The notes beneath the pieces are model-generated. The model did not search any database. It had not been told where the DNA came from and saw nothing but the letters and a program-made list of their open reading frames with translations. Positions 40,374 through 49,616 of a DNA stretch of 64,000 nucleotides are shown piece by piece. This DNA is from DASZIT01 sp963709665. GTDB taxonomy: Bacteria; Actinomycetota; Acidimicrobiia; Acidimicrobiales; RAAP-2. How positions within the stretch are numbered: position 1 is the first letter of the stretch; each line of letters opens with the position of its first letter. The stretch is taken from positions 186,001-250,000 of the forward strand of contig CAVPWU010000001.1 of assembly GCA_963709665.1 (NCBI GenBank). Direction: 5' to 3'. Made by a program: the position numbers and the translations under genes.

Positions 40374-41833
40374 CCCTCGGTCACGCTCCCACCGGCCACC
40401 GCAGCCAGCTCGGCATGGCTGAGGTGGTGGGCCGGGTCGAGGTCGGCCTCCGGATCCGGGGCCGAGGGGATGAGGACGGCGGCCACGATGGCCAGGACGG
40501 TCGCCACCCCCAGGAAGGCGAAGCCCCGGGTGTAGCCCGACTGGGCGGGCAGGCCGCTGGGCATCAGGGTGGAGGCCACGATGCTGCCCATCACCGCCGC
40601 CCCCAGGGCCCCGCCGATGGTCCGGATGTTGGCGTTCATGCCGCTGGCCACCCCGGTCTGGTGGGAGGGCACCGCCTGGACGATGAGGTTGGACATGGCG
40701 GAGAAGGCCAGTCCGAGCCCGACGCCGAGCAGGGTGCTGGCCAGGTAGATCTCCCAGGAGTGGGTATGGGCGAAGGCCAGGATGAAGTAGGCGGCGGCGC
40801 ACACCACCGACCCGGCGATCACCGCCGCCTTCGACCCGACGGCGGCGGCGATCCGACCGGAGAGCATCCCGAAGAAGAACATGGCGATGGTCAGCGGCAA
40901 CAGGTAGAGCCCGGACTGGATGATGGAGGCACCGAAGCCGTAGCCGGTCGACTTCGGGGTCTGCAGGAACTCGGGGAGGAAGGCGATCACCGAGTACATG
41001 CCGATGCCGAACAGGAAGGCCACCAGGTTGTTGGTCCACACCGCCGGGACCCGCATCATGCCCATGTCGATGAGCGGCACCCGGGCCCGGAGCTCCACCA
41101 GCACCCAGGCCACCCCCAGCACCACGGCCAGGGCGAAGAGGCCCAGCACCTTGGGCGACCCCCAGCCCCACGTCGGGGCCTGGCTGACCCCCAGCAGGAG
41201 GGCCACCAGCCACCCGGAGAGCAGGGCGGCGGCCGGCCAGCTGATGTGACCCTCGGTCCGGACCGGCGACTCCGGCACGAACAGCAGGGTGGCCACCAGG
41301 GCGATCATCACGATGATCAGCGGGACCCAGAACAGCCAGTGGAAGTTGAGGTGGGTGACGATGGGTCCGGCCAGCACGATGCCGGCCCCGCCTCCCACCG
41401 CGGTGAGGGCGGCGGTGAACCCCACGGCGGCGGGCACCCGGTCGGCGGGGAACTCGTCCCGGATGATGCCGAAGGCCAGCGGCAGCACGCCGCCCCCCAC
41501 CCCCTGGATGACCCGGGCCACGATGAGGATGAGGATGGCGTGGGAGAGGCCGGCCAGCACCGAGCCGACGGCCAGGGCTCCGAGGGCCACCACCATCATG
41601 CGCTCCTTGCCCACCATGTCCCCGACCCGGCCGAGGATGGGCGTGAAGATCGAGGCCGACAGCAGATAGGCGGTGAGCACCCAGGTGGCCGCCGACTGGG
41701 AGGCGTGGTACTCGTGCTGGATGGTGGTGAGGACCGGGTTGACCAGCGACTGGAGCAGGGCGTAGGACAGCACGCCCAGCAGCAGGGCGACGAAGGTGAG
41801 CTGGTAGTGGGATCGCTTGCCGGATCGGGCCAT
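40370..41833 (-). CDS. MFS multidrug-type exporter (DHA2/EmrB-like)
   Basis: A 487-residue membrane transporter with about 14 hydrophobic helices. The MFS loop motif is visible as GRVGDMVGKERMMV, and the drug-exporter motif C region as GFTAALTAVGGGAGIVLAGP. The family exports drugs or lipophilic metabolites by proton antiport. It is the first gene of the operon with TetR. The substrate is not known. Confidence 0.87.
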   Translation of the reverse strand: MARSGKRSHYQLTFVALLLGVLSYALLQSLVNPVLTTIQHEYHASQSAATWVLTAYLLSASIFTPILGRVGDMVGKERMMVVALGALAVGSVLAGLSHAILILIVARVIQGVGGGVLPLAFGIIRDEFPADRVPAAVGFTAALTAVGGGAGIVLAGPIVTHLNFHWLFWVPLIIVMIALVATLLFVPESPVRTEGHISWPAAALLSGWLVALLLGVSQAPTWGWGSPKVLGLFALAVVLGVAWVLVELRARVPLIDMGMMRVPAVWTNNLVAFLFGIGMYSVIAFLPEFLQTPKSTGYGFGASIIQSGLYLLPLTIAMFFFGMLSGRIAAAVGSKAAVIAGSVVCAAAYFILAFAHTHSWEIYLASTLLGVGLGLAFSAMSNLIVQAVPSHQTGVASGMNANIRTIGGALGAAVMGSIVASTLMPSGLPAQSGYTRGFAFLGVATVLAIVAAVLIPSAPDPEADLDPAHHLSHAELAAVAGGSVTEG

Positions 41834-41856
41834 CGGACTCCTCGGGGGGCGAACGG

Positions 41857-41903
41857 GGAGCGGAACCGGGACTCCGCTTCCGGGAGCGTAGCCGAAGCGG
41901 AAC
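41857..41903. promoter_or_regulatory. Repeated half sites upstream of MFS-TetR operon
   Basis: GGAGCGGAACC (about 41857-41867), CTCCGCTTCC (41872-41881) and GAAGCGGAAC (41894-41903) are copies of one half site in alternating direction; CCGCTTC and GAAGCGG form a perfect inverted repeat with a 13-base spacer. They lie 25-70 bases before the exporter start, as a TetR operator would. Confidence 0.5.
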
Positions 41904-41949
41904 GCCTGCTCCACTTTGGTGGGCGGCCCGGGGACCGGCCGCCACGGGG

Positions 41950-43248
41950 TCAGCCGGGCTCGCCCTCCCCCAGCTCGGCGGTGGTCTCGGCGATGGCGGC
42001 GGTGCGGTCCTCGTCGGTGAGGGCGGCGCCCCCGCCCCGGTCCCGCCAGAGCTCCGGCACCCGCCACAGCAGCACCCCCACCCCCACCACGCAGGCCAGC
42101 CCCCCCGACCACACCGCGAACTGGGGCCCGCCCAGCTCGGCGGCCAGTCCGGTCTCGGCGTCGCCCAGGCGCGGGCCCCCCGCCACCACCGCGAAGAAGG
42201 TCCCCGACAGCCGCCCCTGGAGGTGCTCGGGCACCGTCCGCTGCTGCACGGCCTGCCGGAAGACCGCGGAGATGACGTCGGCCGCCCCGGCCAGGGCCAG
42301 CAGGGTGAGCCCGATCCAGAGGACCGGGATGATCCCGAAGAGGGCGATGGTGGTGCCCCACACCACCACGCAGGCGGCGATGGCCCGTCCCTGGTGGCGG
42401 ACCCGGGCGCACCAGCCGGTCACGAAGGAGCCGGCCAGGGCGCCGGCCCCCGGGGCGGCGTAGAGGAGGCCGACCACCCCCGCCCCCCCACCGAACAGCC
42501 CGGTGCCGAGGGCGGGGAACACCGCCCGGGGCATGCCGAAGATCATGGCGTTGAGATCGATGAGGTAGGTGGCCGACAGCAGGCGCTGGCCCTTCAGGTG
42601 CCGGAAGCCGTCGGCCATCGACCGGAGGCTCATCGGCACCCCGCCACCGCTGGGGACCAGGGCGGGGAGGAGGGCGGCCGCCACCAGCGCCACCCCGTAG
42701 GTGGCGACGTCGATGCCGTAGACGGCACCCAGGCCGATGGTGGCGATCAGCAGGCCACCGACGGCCGGCCCCACCACCAGGGCCAGCTGCTGGATGGTGG
42801 TCTGGAGGGCGACGGCGGAGGTCAGCTTGTCGGCCGGCACCAGCATGGGCAGGGCGGCCCGCCGGGCCGGCCAGTCCACCCCCTGGAACCCGGCGGCGGC
42901 GGCGGTGCAGGCGAAGAGGGGCCACACCGCCGGATGGTGGAGGGAGGCGTTGATGACCAGCCCGGCACTGGCCGCCGCCATGGCCACCTGGGCCAGGACC
43001 AGCACCCGCCGCCGGTCCATGGCGTCGGCCAGCGTCCCGCCCCACAGCGCTCCGGCCAGGAGCGGGACCAGCTGGGCCAGGCCGATCATCCCCACCACCA
43101 GGGTCCGGTGGGTGAGGGAGTAGGCCTGGAAGGAGACCGCCACCAGGGTCAGCTGGCTGCCGATCCCCGACACCACCTGCCCGGCCCAGAGGCGCCGGTA
43201 GTGCGGGTTGCCGCGCAGCGGCGTGACGTCGAGGAAGATGCGGCCCAC
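41950..43248 (-). CDS. MFS exporter (EntS/macrolide-efflux-like)
   Basis: A 432-residue transporter with about 12 helices. The start RGNPHYRRLWAGQVVSGIGS and the loop GGTLADAMDRRRVLVLAQ are typical of the EntS/MefA-like MFS group, as is QGVDWPARRAALPMLV. The GTG at 43248 begins right before the first helix. The gene is 35 bases downstream of the ABC exporter and may be co-transcribed with it. Substrate unknown. Confidence 0.85.
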   Translation of the reverse strand: MGRIFLDVTPLRGNPHYRRLWAGQVVSGIGSQLTLVAVSFQAYSLTHRTLVVGMIGLAQLVPLLAGALWGGTLADAMDRRRVLVLAQVAMAAASAGLVINASLHHPAVWPLFACTAAAAGFQGVDWPARRAALPMLVPADKLTSAVALQTTIQQLALVVGPAVGGLLIATIGLGAVYGIDVATYGVALVAAALLPALVPSGGGVPMSLRSMADGFRHLKGQRLLSATYLIDLNAMIFGMPRAVFPALGTGLFGGGAGVVGLLYAAPGAGALAGSFVTGWCARVRHQGRAIAACVVVWGTTIALFGIIPVLWIGLTLLALAGAADVISAVFRQAVQQRTVPEHLQGRLSGTFFAVVAGGPRLGDAETGLAAELGGPQFAVWSGGLACVVGVGVLLWRVPELWRDRGGGAALTDEDRTAAIAETTAELGEGEPG

Positions 43249-43283
43249 GGGACGACGGTAGCGGGGGTCGGGCCGTCGATCCG

Positions 43284-45188
43284 TCAGGCCCGCTCGGGGT
43301 GCTCCTGACCCTGGAACTGGATCCGGTAGAGGTCGGCGTAGGCGCCGCCGGCCTCGATCAGCTCGTCGTGGCGACCCCGCTCCACGATCCGGCCGTGGTC
43401 GAGGACCAGGATCTGGTCGGCCTCCCGGACGGTGGAGAGCCGGTGGGCGATGACCAGGGAGGTGCGGCCCTCCAGGGCGGTGGCCAGCGCCCGCTGCACC
43501 GCCACCTCCGACTCGGAGTCGAGATGGGCGGTGGCCTCGTCGAGCACCACCACCTCGGGGGCCTTCAGCAGCAGCCGGGCGATGGCCAGGCGCTGCTTCT
43601 CGCCGCCCGACAGGCGGTAGCCGCGGTCGCCGACCACGGTGTCCAACCCGTCGGGCAGCCGGCGGATGAGGGTGAGGATCTGGGCCCCCTCCAGGGCGGC
43701 GGTCAGCTCGGCGTCGGTGGCCCCGGGCCGGGCGTAGAGCAGGTTGTCCCGGATGGTCTCGTGGAACAGGTGGGCGTCCTGGGTCACCACCCCGATGGTG
43801 TCGGTGAGCGACTCGAAGGTGACGTCCCGGACGTCGGTGTCGTTGATCCGGACCGACCCGGCCCGGACGTCGTAGAGCCGGGGGATCAGCTGGCTGATGG
43901 TGGTCTTGCCGGCCCCGCTGGGCCCCACCAGGGCCACCAGCTGGCCGGGCTCGGCCACGAAGGAGACGTCGAACAGCACCTGGTGGGAGACGGTGGTCTC
44001 CAGGACGGCCACCGACTCCAGGGAGGCCAGCGACACCTCCTCGGCGGTGGGGTAGCGGAAGTCGACGTGGCGGAACTCCACGCGGGCCGGACCCGGGGGC
44101 ACCGGGACGGCGTCGTCCTGCTCGGCGATCATCGGCGGAAGGTCGAGGATCTCGAAGACCCGGTCGAAGGAGACCAGGGCGGTCATGACGTCGACCTGCA
44201 CGTTGGACAGCGAGGTGAGGGGGCCGTAGAGCCGGGTGAGCAGGGCGGCCAGGGCCACCACCGTCCCCACGTTGAGGTTCCCGTCCACCGCCTCCACCCC
44301 GCCCCAGCCGTAGACGACGGCGGTGGCCAGGGCGGCGGTGAGGGTGAGGGCGGCGATGAAGATGCGGGAGTACATGGCCTGGGTGACCCCGATGTCCCGG
44401 ACCCGGGCCGCCTTGGCGTCGAAGCCGCCGCTCTCCTCGGCCGGACGGCCGAACAGCTTGACCAGCAGGGCGCCCGACACGTTGAACCGCTCGTTCATGG
44501 TGTTGTTCATCTGGGCGTTGAGGCCGTACGACTCCCGGGTGATGACCGACAGCTTCCGGCCCACCCGCTTGGCCGGGACCACGAAGATGGGGAGGATGAT
44601 GAGGCTGACCAGGGTGATCTGCCACGACAGGATGAACATGGTGATCAGCACCAGCACCACCGTCACCAGATTGGAGACGATGGAGGAGAGGATGTCGGTG
44701 AAGGCCTGCTGGGCCCCGAGCACGTCGTTGTTCAGCCGGCTGATCAGGGCACCGGTCTGGGTCCGGGTGAAGAAGGCGATCGGCATCCTCTGGATGTGCT
44801 CGAACACCTGGGAGCGCATGTCGTAGATGAGGCCCTCGCCGACCTTGGCCGACACCCACCGCTCGGCGATGGAGAGGCCGGCGTCGGCCACGGCCAGGGC
44901 CGCCACCACCAGCGCCAGGCTGACGATCAGCTGGGTGTCGTGCTTGGCGATGCCCTCGTTGATGATCTCGCGGAACAGGAGCGGGTTGGCCACGGTGATG
45001 ACCGCCTCGATGACCACCACCACCATGAAGAAGATGAGGATCCGGGTGTAGGGGCGGGCGAAGGTCAGCATCCGCTTGGCGGTGCCCTTGGTGATCTCCT
45101 GCTGGACGACGGAGCTGTCCCGGCGCATCTGGCGCATCAGTCCGTAGCCGCCACCGCCTCCTCCGCCCATCCCTCGACCGTGCTGCAT
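43284..45188 (-). CDS. ABC exporter, fused membrane and ATPase domains
   Basis: A 634-residue half transporter. After a Gly-rich tail and cytoplasmic segment, six helices (about residues 50-340) form the type IV exporter domain. The ATPase domain has Walker A GPSGAGKTT (about 424-432), signature LSGGEKQRLAIA and Walker B VVVLDEATAHLD. An unusual insertion (YPTAEEVSLASLESVAVLE) sits between the first two ATPase strands. It should work as a homodimer exporting a lipid, drug or peptide; the gene after it is an MFS exporter. Confidence 0.9.
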   Translation of the reverse strand: MQHGRGMGGGGGGGYGLMRQMRRDSSVVQQEITKGTAKRMLTFARPYTRILIFFMVVVVIEAVITVANPLLFREIINEGIAKHDTQLIVSLALVVAALAVADAGLSIAERWVSAKVGEGLIYDMRSQVFEHIQRMPIAFFTRTQTGALISRLNNDVLGAQQAFTDILSSIVSNLVTVVLVLITMFILSWQITLVSLIILPIFVVPAKRVGRKLSVITRESYGLNAQMNNTMNERFNVSGALLVKLFGRPAEESGGFDAKAARVRDIGVTQAMYSRIFIAALTLTAALATAVVYGWGGVEAVDGNLNVGTVVALAALLTRLYGPLTSLSNVQVDVMTALVSFDRVFEILDLPPMIAEQDDAVPVPPGPARVEFRHVDFRYPTAEEVSLASLESVAVLETTVSHQVLFDVSFVAEPGQLVALVGPSGAGKTTISQLIPRLYDVRAGSVRINDTDVRDVTFESLTDTIGVVTQDAHLFHETIRDNLLYARPGATDAELTAALEGAQILTLIRRLPDGLDTVVGDRGYRLSGGEKQRLAIARLLLKAPEVVVLDEATAHLDSESEVAVQRALATALEGRTSLVIAHRLSTVREADQILVLDHGRIVERGRHDELIEAGGAYADLYRIQFQGQEHPERA

Positions 45189-45269
45189 GTCTGGGACCCT
45201 ACTGTCGGAGGGGGTGGTACCCGACCCGGGACCTCCCGGCGGGCGGGCCGGCGGGGCCGGAGGCCCCGG

Positions 45270-46349
45270 TCAGCGGGTGACCAGCCCCCGTCCGGCGATG
45301 GCCGGCAGGTCGAGGGCGGTGACCAACCCTGGTGCCGCCTCCACCACGTCGGGGATGGCATTGACCAGGCGCATGGCGGTGGCCTTCAACCCGGCGGTGT
45401 TGTGGTCGCCGTCGGTGCCCAGCATCTGGAGGTCGAGCGTGTAATTGGGCTCGCCGGTGATCTGCACCCGGTAGCCGCCCTGACCGGGGGGCTGGGGCCA
45501 GTCGGGCCCGAGGGCGTCGTCCAACCGGGTGACGTGCTCGAGCACGATGACCGCCCGCCCGTCCCGGATGCCCCGGAGCTCGAAGTGGAGGGCGCCGACC
45601 GTCCCCTGCTCGACGGTGCCGGCGGCCACCTCGAAGGTCTCGGTGGCGGGCAGGCGCTCGTACCACTCCTCGAGCTCGTCGAGCTCCACGTCGAGGCCGG
45701 CGGCCAGCTGCCGGACCACGCTGCCCCAGGCCATGGTCATCACCCCCGGCTGGAGGATCAGAGGGACCTGGTCCATGGGCTTGCCGAAGCCCATGATGCC
45801 GAAGAGCACCATGCCCTGGTCGTAGGTGGCGTAGTTGAGGACCTCCGACACCCGGAGCTCGTCGATGCGCTCGCTGATGCCGGTGAGGGCGAGCGGCAAG
45901 GCGTCGTTGGCGAAGCCGGGGTCGACCCCGTTGACGAAGAGGGACGCCCCTCCGTCGATGGCGGCGGAGACCACCGGGGAGACCATCGCGTCGTCCACCA
46001 CCCCGTAGGGGTACTGCAGGAAGACCGGCCCGGACGAGACCACGTTGACCCCGGCCCGGAGGAGGCGGGCCAGGTCGTCGAGGGCCTCCATCAGGCGGTC
46101 GTCGGCCATGGCGGTGTGGACGACCACGTCCGGCTCCAGCGCCAGCAGGGCGTCGACGTCGTCGGTGGCCGTGACTCCGAGTGTGCGGTCGAGACCGGCC
46201 AGCTCCCCGGCGTCCTTCCCCACCTTGTCCGGGTTGGAGACCCACACCCCCACCAGCTCGAGGTCGGGTCGGGCGTCGATGCCGGCGATGGCGTGGCGGC
46301 CGACGTTGCCGGTGCTCCAGGCGACGACTCGGTAGGTGGTGGCGGTCAT
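45270..46349 (-). CDS. DapB-like NAD(P)H-dependent oxidoreductase
   Basis: A 359-residue enzyme with an N-terminal Rossmann fold (VVAWSTGNVGRHAIAGI, VGVWVSNPDKVGKDAG) followed by VVHTAMADD and GVNVVSSGPVFLQYP. This belongs to the dihydrodipicolinate-reductase/2,4-diaminopentanoate-dehydrogenase-like group common in mycobacteria. The actual substrate is unknown; amine or keto-acid chemistry is likely. GAGGAGCT precedes the start. It lies in the same direction as the SDR upstream. Confidence 0.8.
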   Translation of the reverse strand: MTATTYRVVAWSTGNVGRHAIAGIDARPDLELVGVWVSNPDKVGKDAGELAGLDRTLGVTATDDVDALLALEPDVVVHTAMADDRLMEALDDLARLLRAGVNVVSSGPVFLQYPYGVVDDAMVSPVVSAAIDGGASLFVNGVDPGFANDALPLALTGISERIDELRVSEVLNYATYDQGMVLFGIMGFGKPMDQVPLILQPGVMTMAWGSVVRQLAAGLDVELDELEEWYERLPATETFEVAAGTVEQGTVGALHFELRGIRDGRAVIVLEHVTRLDDALGPDWPQPPGQGGYRVQITGEPNYTLDLQMLGTDGDHNTAGLKATAMRLVNAIPDVVEAAPGLVTALDLPAIAGRGLVTR

Positions 46350-46494
46350 GGCAGCTCCTCGGGAAGGGGTTCAGCGGGGATGGGACGGACGAATTCGCTC
46401 GGATGCGGGCAGAAACAGGTAGGTCGAGCCGGCGGGTGCCGGCGCCGAGGGAGGGCGACGGGGACGGAGCGGCAGACGCCGGGCGGACACCGGC

Positions 46495-47283
46495 TCAGAG
46501 GTCGGGCAGGCCCATGTCGAGGTTGGGCCCCTGCAGGCCACCGTCGACCTCCAGCACCTTGCCGGTCAGGTAGGAGCCGGCGGGGGAGGCCAGGTAGACG
46601 ACGGCGGCGGCGATGTCCTCGGGGTCGCCGATCCGCTGCAGCGGGGTACCGGCCTCGATCGCCTGGCGGAGCTCGGCCGACTCCATGACGATGTCCAGGG
46701 CCGAGGTGGCCACCGAACCGACGGCGATGGCGTTGACCCGGATCTTCGGGGCCAGGTCGGCGGCGGCCAGCCGGGTGTAGTGGGCGAGGGCCGCCTTGGC
46801 GGTGCCGTAGGCGGCGTACCCGCGTCCGGCCACCCTGCCCATGGCGGAGGAGATGTTGACGGCCGAGCCGCCGTCGTGCTCGAGCATCAGGGGCACGGCC
46901 GGCCGCAGCAGGGCGTGGGCGGTGGCCACGTTGAAGTGAAAGGCCTGCTCCATCCGGCCCGGGGAGGTGTCGAGGAACGGCCGGGGCATGGCCCCGCCCA
47001 CGTTGTTGACCACCAGGTCGAGGCGCCCGAACTCCTGACGGGCCCGCTCCACCAGGCCGGCCACCGCCTCGAGGTCGCTGAGGTCGGCCGGGACCACCAC
47101 CGCCCGGCGGCCCACCGCCTCGACAGCCGCCGCCACCTCGGCCAGCTGCGCCTCGGTGCGGGCCGACAGCACCACGTCGGCGCCCGCCTCCGCCAGCCCC
47201 ACCGCGCTGGCGGCGCCGATGCCCCGTCCGGCGCCGGTGACGATGGCCACCTTGTCGGTCATACGAAAACGATCCAGGATCAT
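46495..47283 (-). CDS. SDR oxidoreductase
   Basis: A 262-residue SDR: VAIVTGAGRGIGAASAVGLA at residues 12-31, NNVGG, NISSAMG (catalytic Ser), YAAYGTAKAALAHYTRLAA (Tyr/Lys). The start MILDRFRMTDKVAIVTG is typical of mycobacterial SDRs near steroid or lipid genes. Substrate unknown. GTG/ATG choice is not ambiguous here: ATG 47283. Confidence 0.87.
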   Translation of the reverse strand: MILDRFRMTDKVAIVTGAGRGIGAASAVGLAEAGADVVLSARTEAQLAEVAAAVEAVGRRAVVVPADLSDLEAVAGLVERARQEFGRLDLVVNNVGGAMPRPFLDTSPGRMEQAFHFNVATAHALLRPAVPLMLEHDGGSAVNISSAMGRVAGRGYAAYGTAKAALAHYTRLAAADLAPKIRVNAIAVGSVATSALDIVMESAELRQAIEAGTPLQRIGDPEDIAAAVVYLASPAGSYLTGKVLEVDGGLQGPNLDMGLPDL

Positions 47284-47427
47284 GCCGTTCCCCCCTCGGT
47301 CACCGACACGTCTACCAGTCGGCCACCGCCCCGCGCCACGTCGGCCGAGTGGCGCGCCCCACCGTCCGGCGCTACACGCTCCGGGAGAGCAGCGACGCCC
47401 GGACCGGCCCCCGCCGCCGGGCCGAGC

Positions 47428-47889
47428 TCAGTCGGCCACGCCGGCCACGGCGGTGATGTGGGTGGGTCGCACCCGGACCACCAGCTCGCCGGGGACGGCG
47501 TTCCGGCGCCCGTACTCCTCGGCCCGGTCCTGCCCCATGAACCGCCCGCCGATGACGGTGGCCGACCGGAGCAGCTCCTCGGGGTCCTGGCTGACGGTGG
47601 CGATCCCGTCGATGACCACGAAGGAGAACGGCCGGCGCTCGTCGTCGTAGCTGAGGGCGACCCGGGGGTCACGGAGGAGGTTGGCCCCCTTGACGGTGGT
47701 CCGGCCGGTATTGAACACCAGGTCGCCGACGGGCGAGGCGTCGTCGGCGGCGGTGGGGTCCAGGACGGCCCAGACCGGCGCCACGTGGGGCCGGCCGTCG
47801 GCCCGGACGGTGGCCAGCTTGGCGATCCTCGGCGGCTCGGCCTCAAGGAAGGCCCGGATCTCGTCAGTGCTCATCGGGTGGCTGGGCAT
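47428..47889 (-). CDS. PPOX-class F420-dependent oxidoreductase (TIGR03618-like)
   Basis: A 153-residue split-barrel flavin/deazaflavin protein. MSTDEIRAFLEAEPPRIAKLATV and RPHVAPVWAVLD begin the family; NTGRTTVKGANLLRDPRVAL carries the cofactor phosphate-binding residues. Such proteins reduce or bind with F420H2; biliverdin-reductase and unknown roles exist. GAGAGGAGCACC precedes ATG 47889. It is downstream of a second PPOX-type gene in the same direction. Confidence 0.82.
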   Translation of the reverse strand: MPSHPMSTDEIRAFLEAEPPRIAKLATVRADGRPHVAPVWAVLDPTAADDASPVGDLVFNTGRTTVKGANLLRDPRVALSYDDERRPFSFVVIDGIATVSQDPEELLRSATVIGGRFMGQDRAEEYGRRNAVPGELVVRVRPTHITAVAGVAD

Positions 47890-47942
47890 GGTGCTCCTCT
47901 CGGCCGGAGCCCGGCGTCCGGCGTCCGGAGCCCGGCGCCGGC

Positions 47943-48461
47943 TCAGGTGGGGCGGGTGGACGGGAGTCCGAGCTTGCGGTGGTCCCACGACACCACCCGC
48001 TCGACATTGACCTTGGCCACGATGCGCTTGTTCAGCATGGTCTCCACGAAGGGCCGGAGCTCCTCGGAGTAGGTGCCGTAGTAGCGCTCGAAGAGGTTCA
48101 CCCCCAGCTCCCACATCCGCTCGGGGTCCTCGATGATCTCGGCGGTGCCGACCAGCTCGACCCCGCGCAGCTCCTCGTAGTAGTCGCCGTCCTCGAACAT
48201 GCAGGTGATCCGGGAGTCCCGCCCCAGGTTGACCGCCTTCTGGGCCTTGGCCTTGGTCTCGATGGCCACCGCCCCGTCGAGGAACCCGTACCACATGGCC
48301 ACGGCGTGGACCGAGCCGTCGTGGTTGATGGTGCACATGGTCATCGGCCGCCGCTCGTGGAGGAAGGCGTCGATCTCCTCGGGGGTCATCCGGATGATGT
48401 CCCGCTGCTTCACGCCGTGGCCCATCTGCTGGGCGGGTGCGTCCGGCTGGTCGTCGCTCAT
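47943..48461 (-). CDS. Pyridoxamine-5'-phosphate-oxidase-family protein
   Basis: A 172-residue split-barrel protein: RMTPEEIDAFLHERRPMTMC, INHDGSVHAVAMWYGFLDGA, KAQKAVNLGRDSRITCMFED. The fold binds FMN or F420. No substrate can be given. It is a mycobacterial-type family often near degradation genes; here it precedes the F420-type gene by about 50 bases. Confidence 0.8.
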   Translation of the reverse strand: MSDDQPDAPAQQMGHGVKQRDIIRMTPEEIDAFLHERRPMTMCTINHDGSVHAVAMWYGFLDGAVAIETKAKAQKAVNLGRDSRITCMFEDGDYYEELRGVELVGTAEIIEDPERMWELGVNLFERYYGTYSEELRPFVETMLNKRIVAKVNVERVVSWDHRKLGLPSTRPT

Positions 48462-48597
48462 CGTTCCCCCATGGTCGTCGGCGACCTCCGTCGCCGGCCC
48501 GGATCTCCGGTATCGGCGAGGTTACCGGCGAGCCCCTCACCCGTCGACGCCGACCGGACGCCGACCGGACGCCGGGGCCGGACCCGGGGCCGGACCC

Positions 48598-49611
48598 TCA
48601 GTACTCGCCCGGGAAGCGGACGGCGGGCACCGGCTGGTGGCGCCGGGCCGCCTCGGCCCGGAGGCGCGGCCGCAGCGCCCGGCCGGAGCCCAGGAAGCCG
48701 ACCGCCACCCTCGCCTTCCCGCCGGCCAGGCTCCAGTCGGCCAGCGCCCGGTCGACGGTGCACACCCCCGACCCGGGGTCGAAGCGCCCCACGAAGGTCC
48801 GGTTCTCCTGGCCGGTGAACCGCTCGGCGTGGGTGTGGAAGGTCACGCACGCCGCCAGGCCCCCGGTGTCGGGACCGGGGGGCGGCCACGGTACGCCCGC
48901 CCCCACGGTGAGGGTGAAGCCCTCGGGGTGGATGGCGGCGTCGGTGACCGGCACCACCAGGGGATAGCCGTCGGCGTCGACCACCGTGAGGTCGCACCAC
49001 GGCAGGGCGTCGAGGGCGTGACGGGCCTCCTCGCTCCACGACGCCGGCGGAGGCCGCCAGGCCGGGGGCGGCCGGCCGTCGGGCGCCGGGTCGGACACCG
49101 GCCACTCCCGCTCGGTGGCCGTCCACCGCTGCGGGGGACCGGCCAGCGACCGGTCGGGCCACCGGAGGATCCGCACCGGGGTGACCTCCACCCAGATCCG
49201 GGCGTAGTACCAGGCCATCCTCCGGAGGACGACGCGGGGTTGGCCCTTGGTGGGGTCGGGCAGCTTCTCGAGGGACTGCCGCACGTACCGGTCGGCGTTG
49301 GCCTGGAGGTCGGCGTCCCGGACCGCCGCCCGGCCCTGGACCAGGACCACCGGGGAGCCGGCCCCGGCTCCCACCGGGTCGGCGAAGAGCAGGCCGACCC
49401 GGGGGTTGCGCCGGGCCCGCTCGGCCTTGGTCGGGTAGGTGAGGCCGGTGGACAGGTCGAGCGTCCCGCTCCCCACGTACGGGGTGGTGGGGACGGTCAC
49501 CGGCAGGCCCTCCCGGGTGAGGCTGGCGTACTCGGCGGTCACCGCCCCGGCGAACACCGCGGTCAGGTCGTCGGGCCAGGGGTCGGCGGCCGGCCCGGCG
49601 GTCGGGGCCAT
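48598..49611 (-). CDS. Two-domain PPOX-type flavoprotein
   Basis: A 337-residue protein with two split-barrel halves. N-terminal half, residues about 12-175: ASLTREGLPVTVPTTPYVGS, LTYPTKAERARRNPRVGLLF. C-terminal half, residues about 205-337: LDALPWCDLTVVDADGYPLV, ENRTFVGRFDPGSG. The first half has the full cofactor motif; the second is more divergent and may form an intramolecular dimer partner. ATG 49611 follows the stop of the phospholipase-C-like gene after 5 bases, so they may form an operon. Confidence 0.75.
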   Translation of the reverse strand: MAPTAGPAADPWPDDLTAVFAGAVTAEYASLTREGLPVTVPTTPYVGSGTLDLSTGLTYPTKAERARRNPRVGLLFADPVGAGAGSPVVLVQGRAAVRDADLQANADRYVRQSLEKLPDPTKGQPRVVLRRMAWYYARIWVEVTPVRILRWPDRSLAGPPQRWTATEREWPVSDPAPDGRPPPAWRPPPASWSEEARHALDALPWCDLTVVDADGYPLVVPVTDAAIHPEGFTLTVGAGVPWPPPGPDTGGLAACVTFHTHAERFTGQENRTFVGRFDPGSGVCTVDRALADWSLAGGKARVAVGFLGSGRALRPRLRAEAARRHQPVPAVRFPGEY

Positions 49612-49616
49612 GCGAC

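Noticed and set aside
43284..45188. ABC exporter as part of the B12 system or of a defence system
   Set aside because: It lies 22 kb away, has a standard exporter layout and no linked toxin or nuclease genes.
43299..46688. A very long plus-strand open frame (over 1,100 codons) opposite the ABC exporter and the DapB-like gene
   Set aside because: It is rich in His/Gly/Gln/Val and shows no domain; it is the antisense image of two well-supported minus-strand genes in GC-rich DNA.
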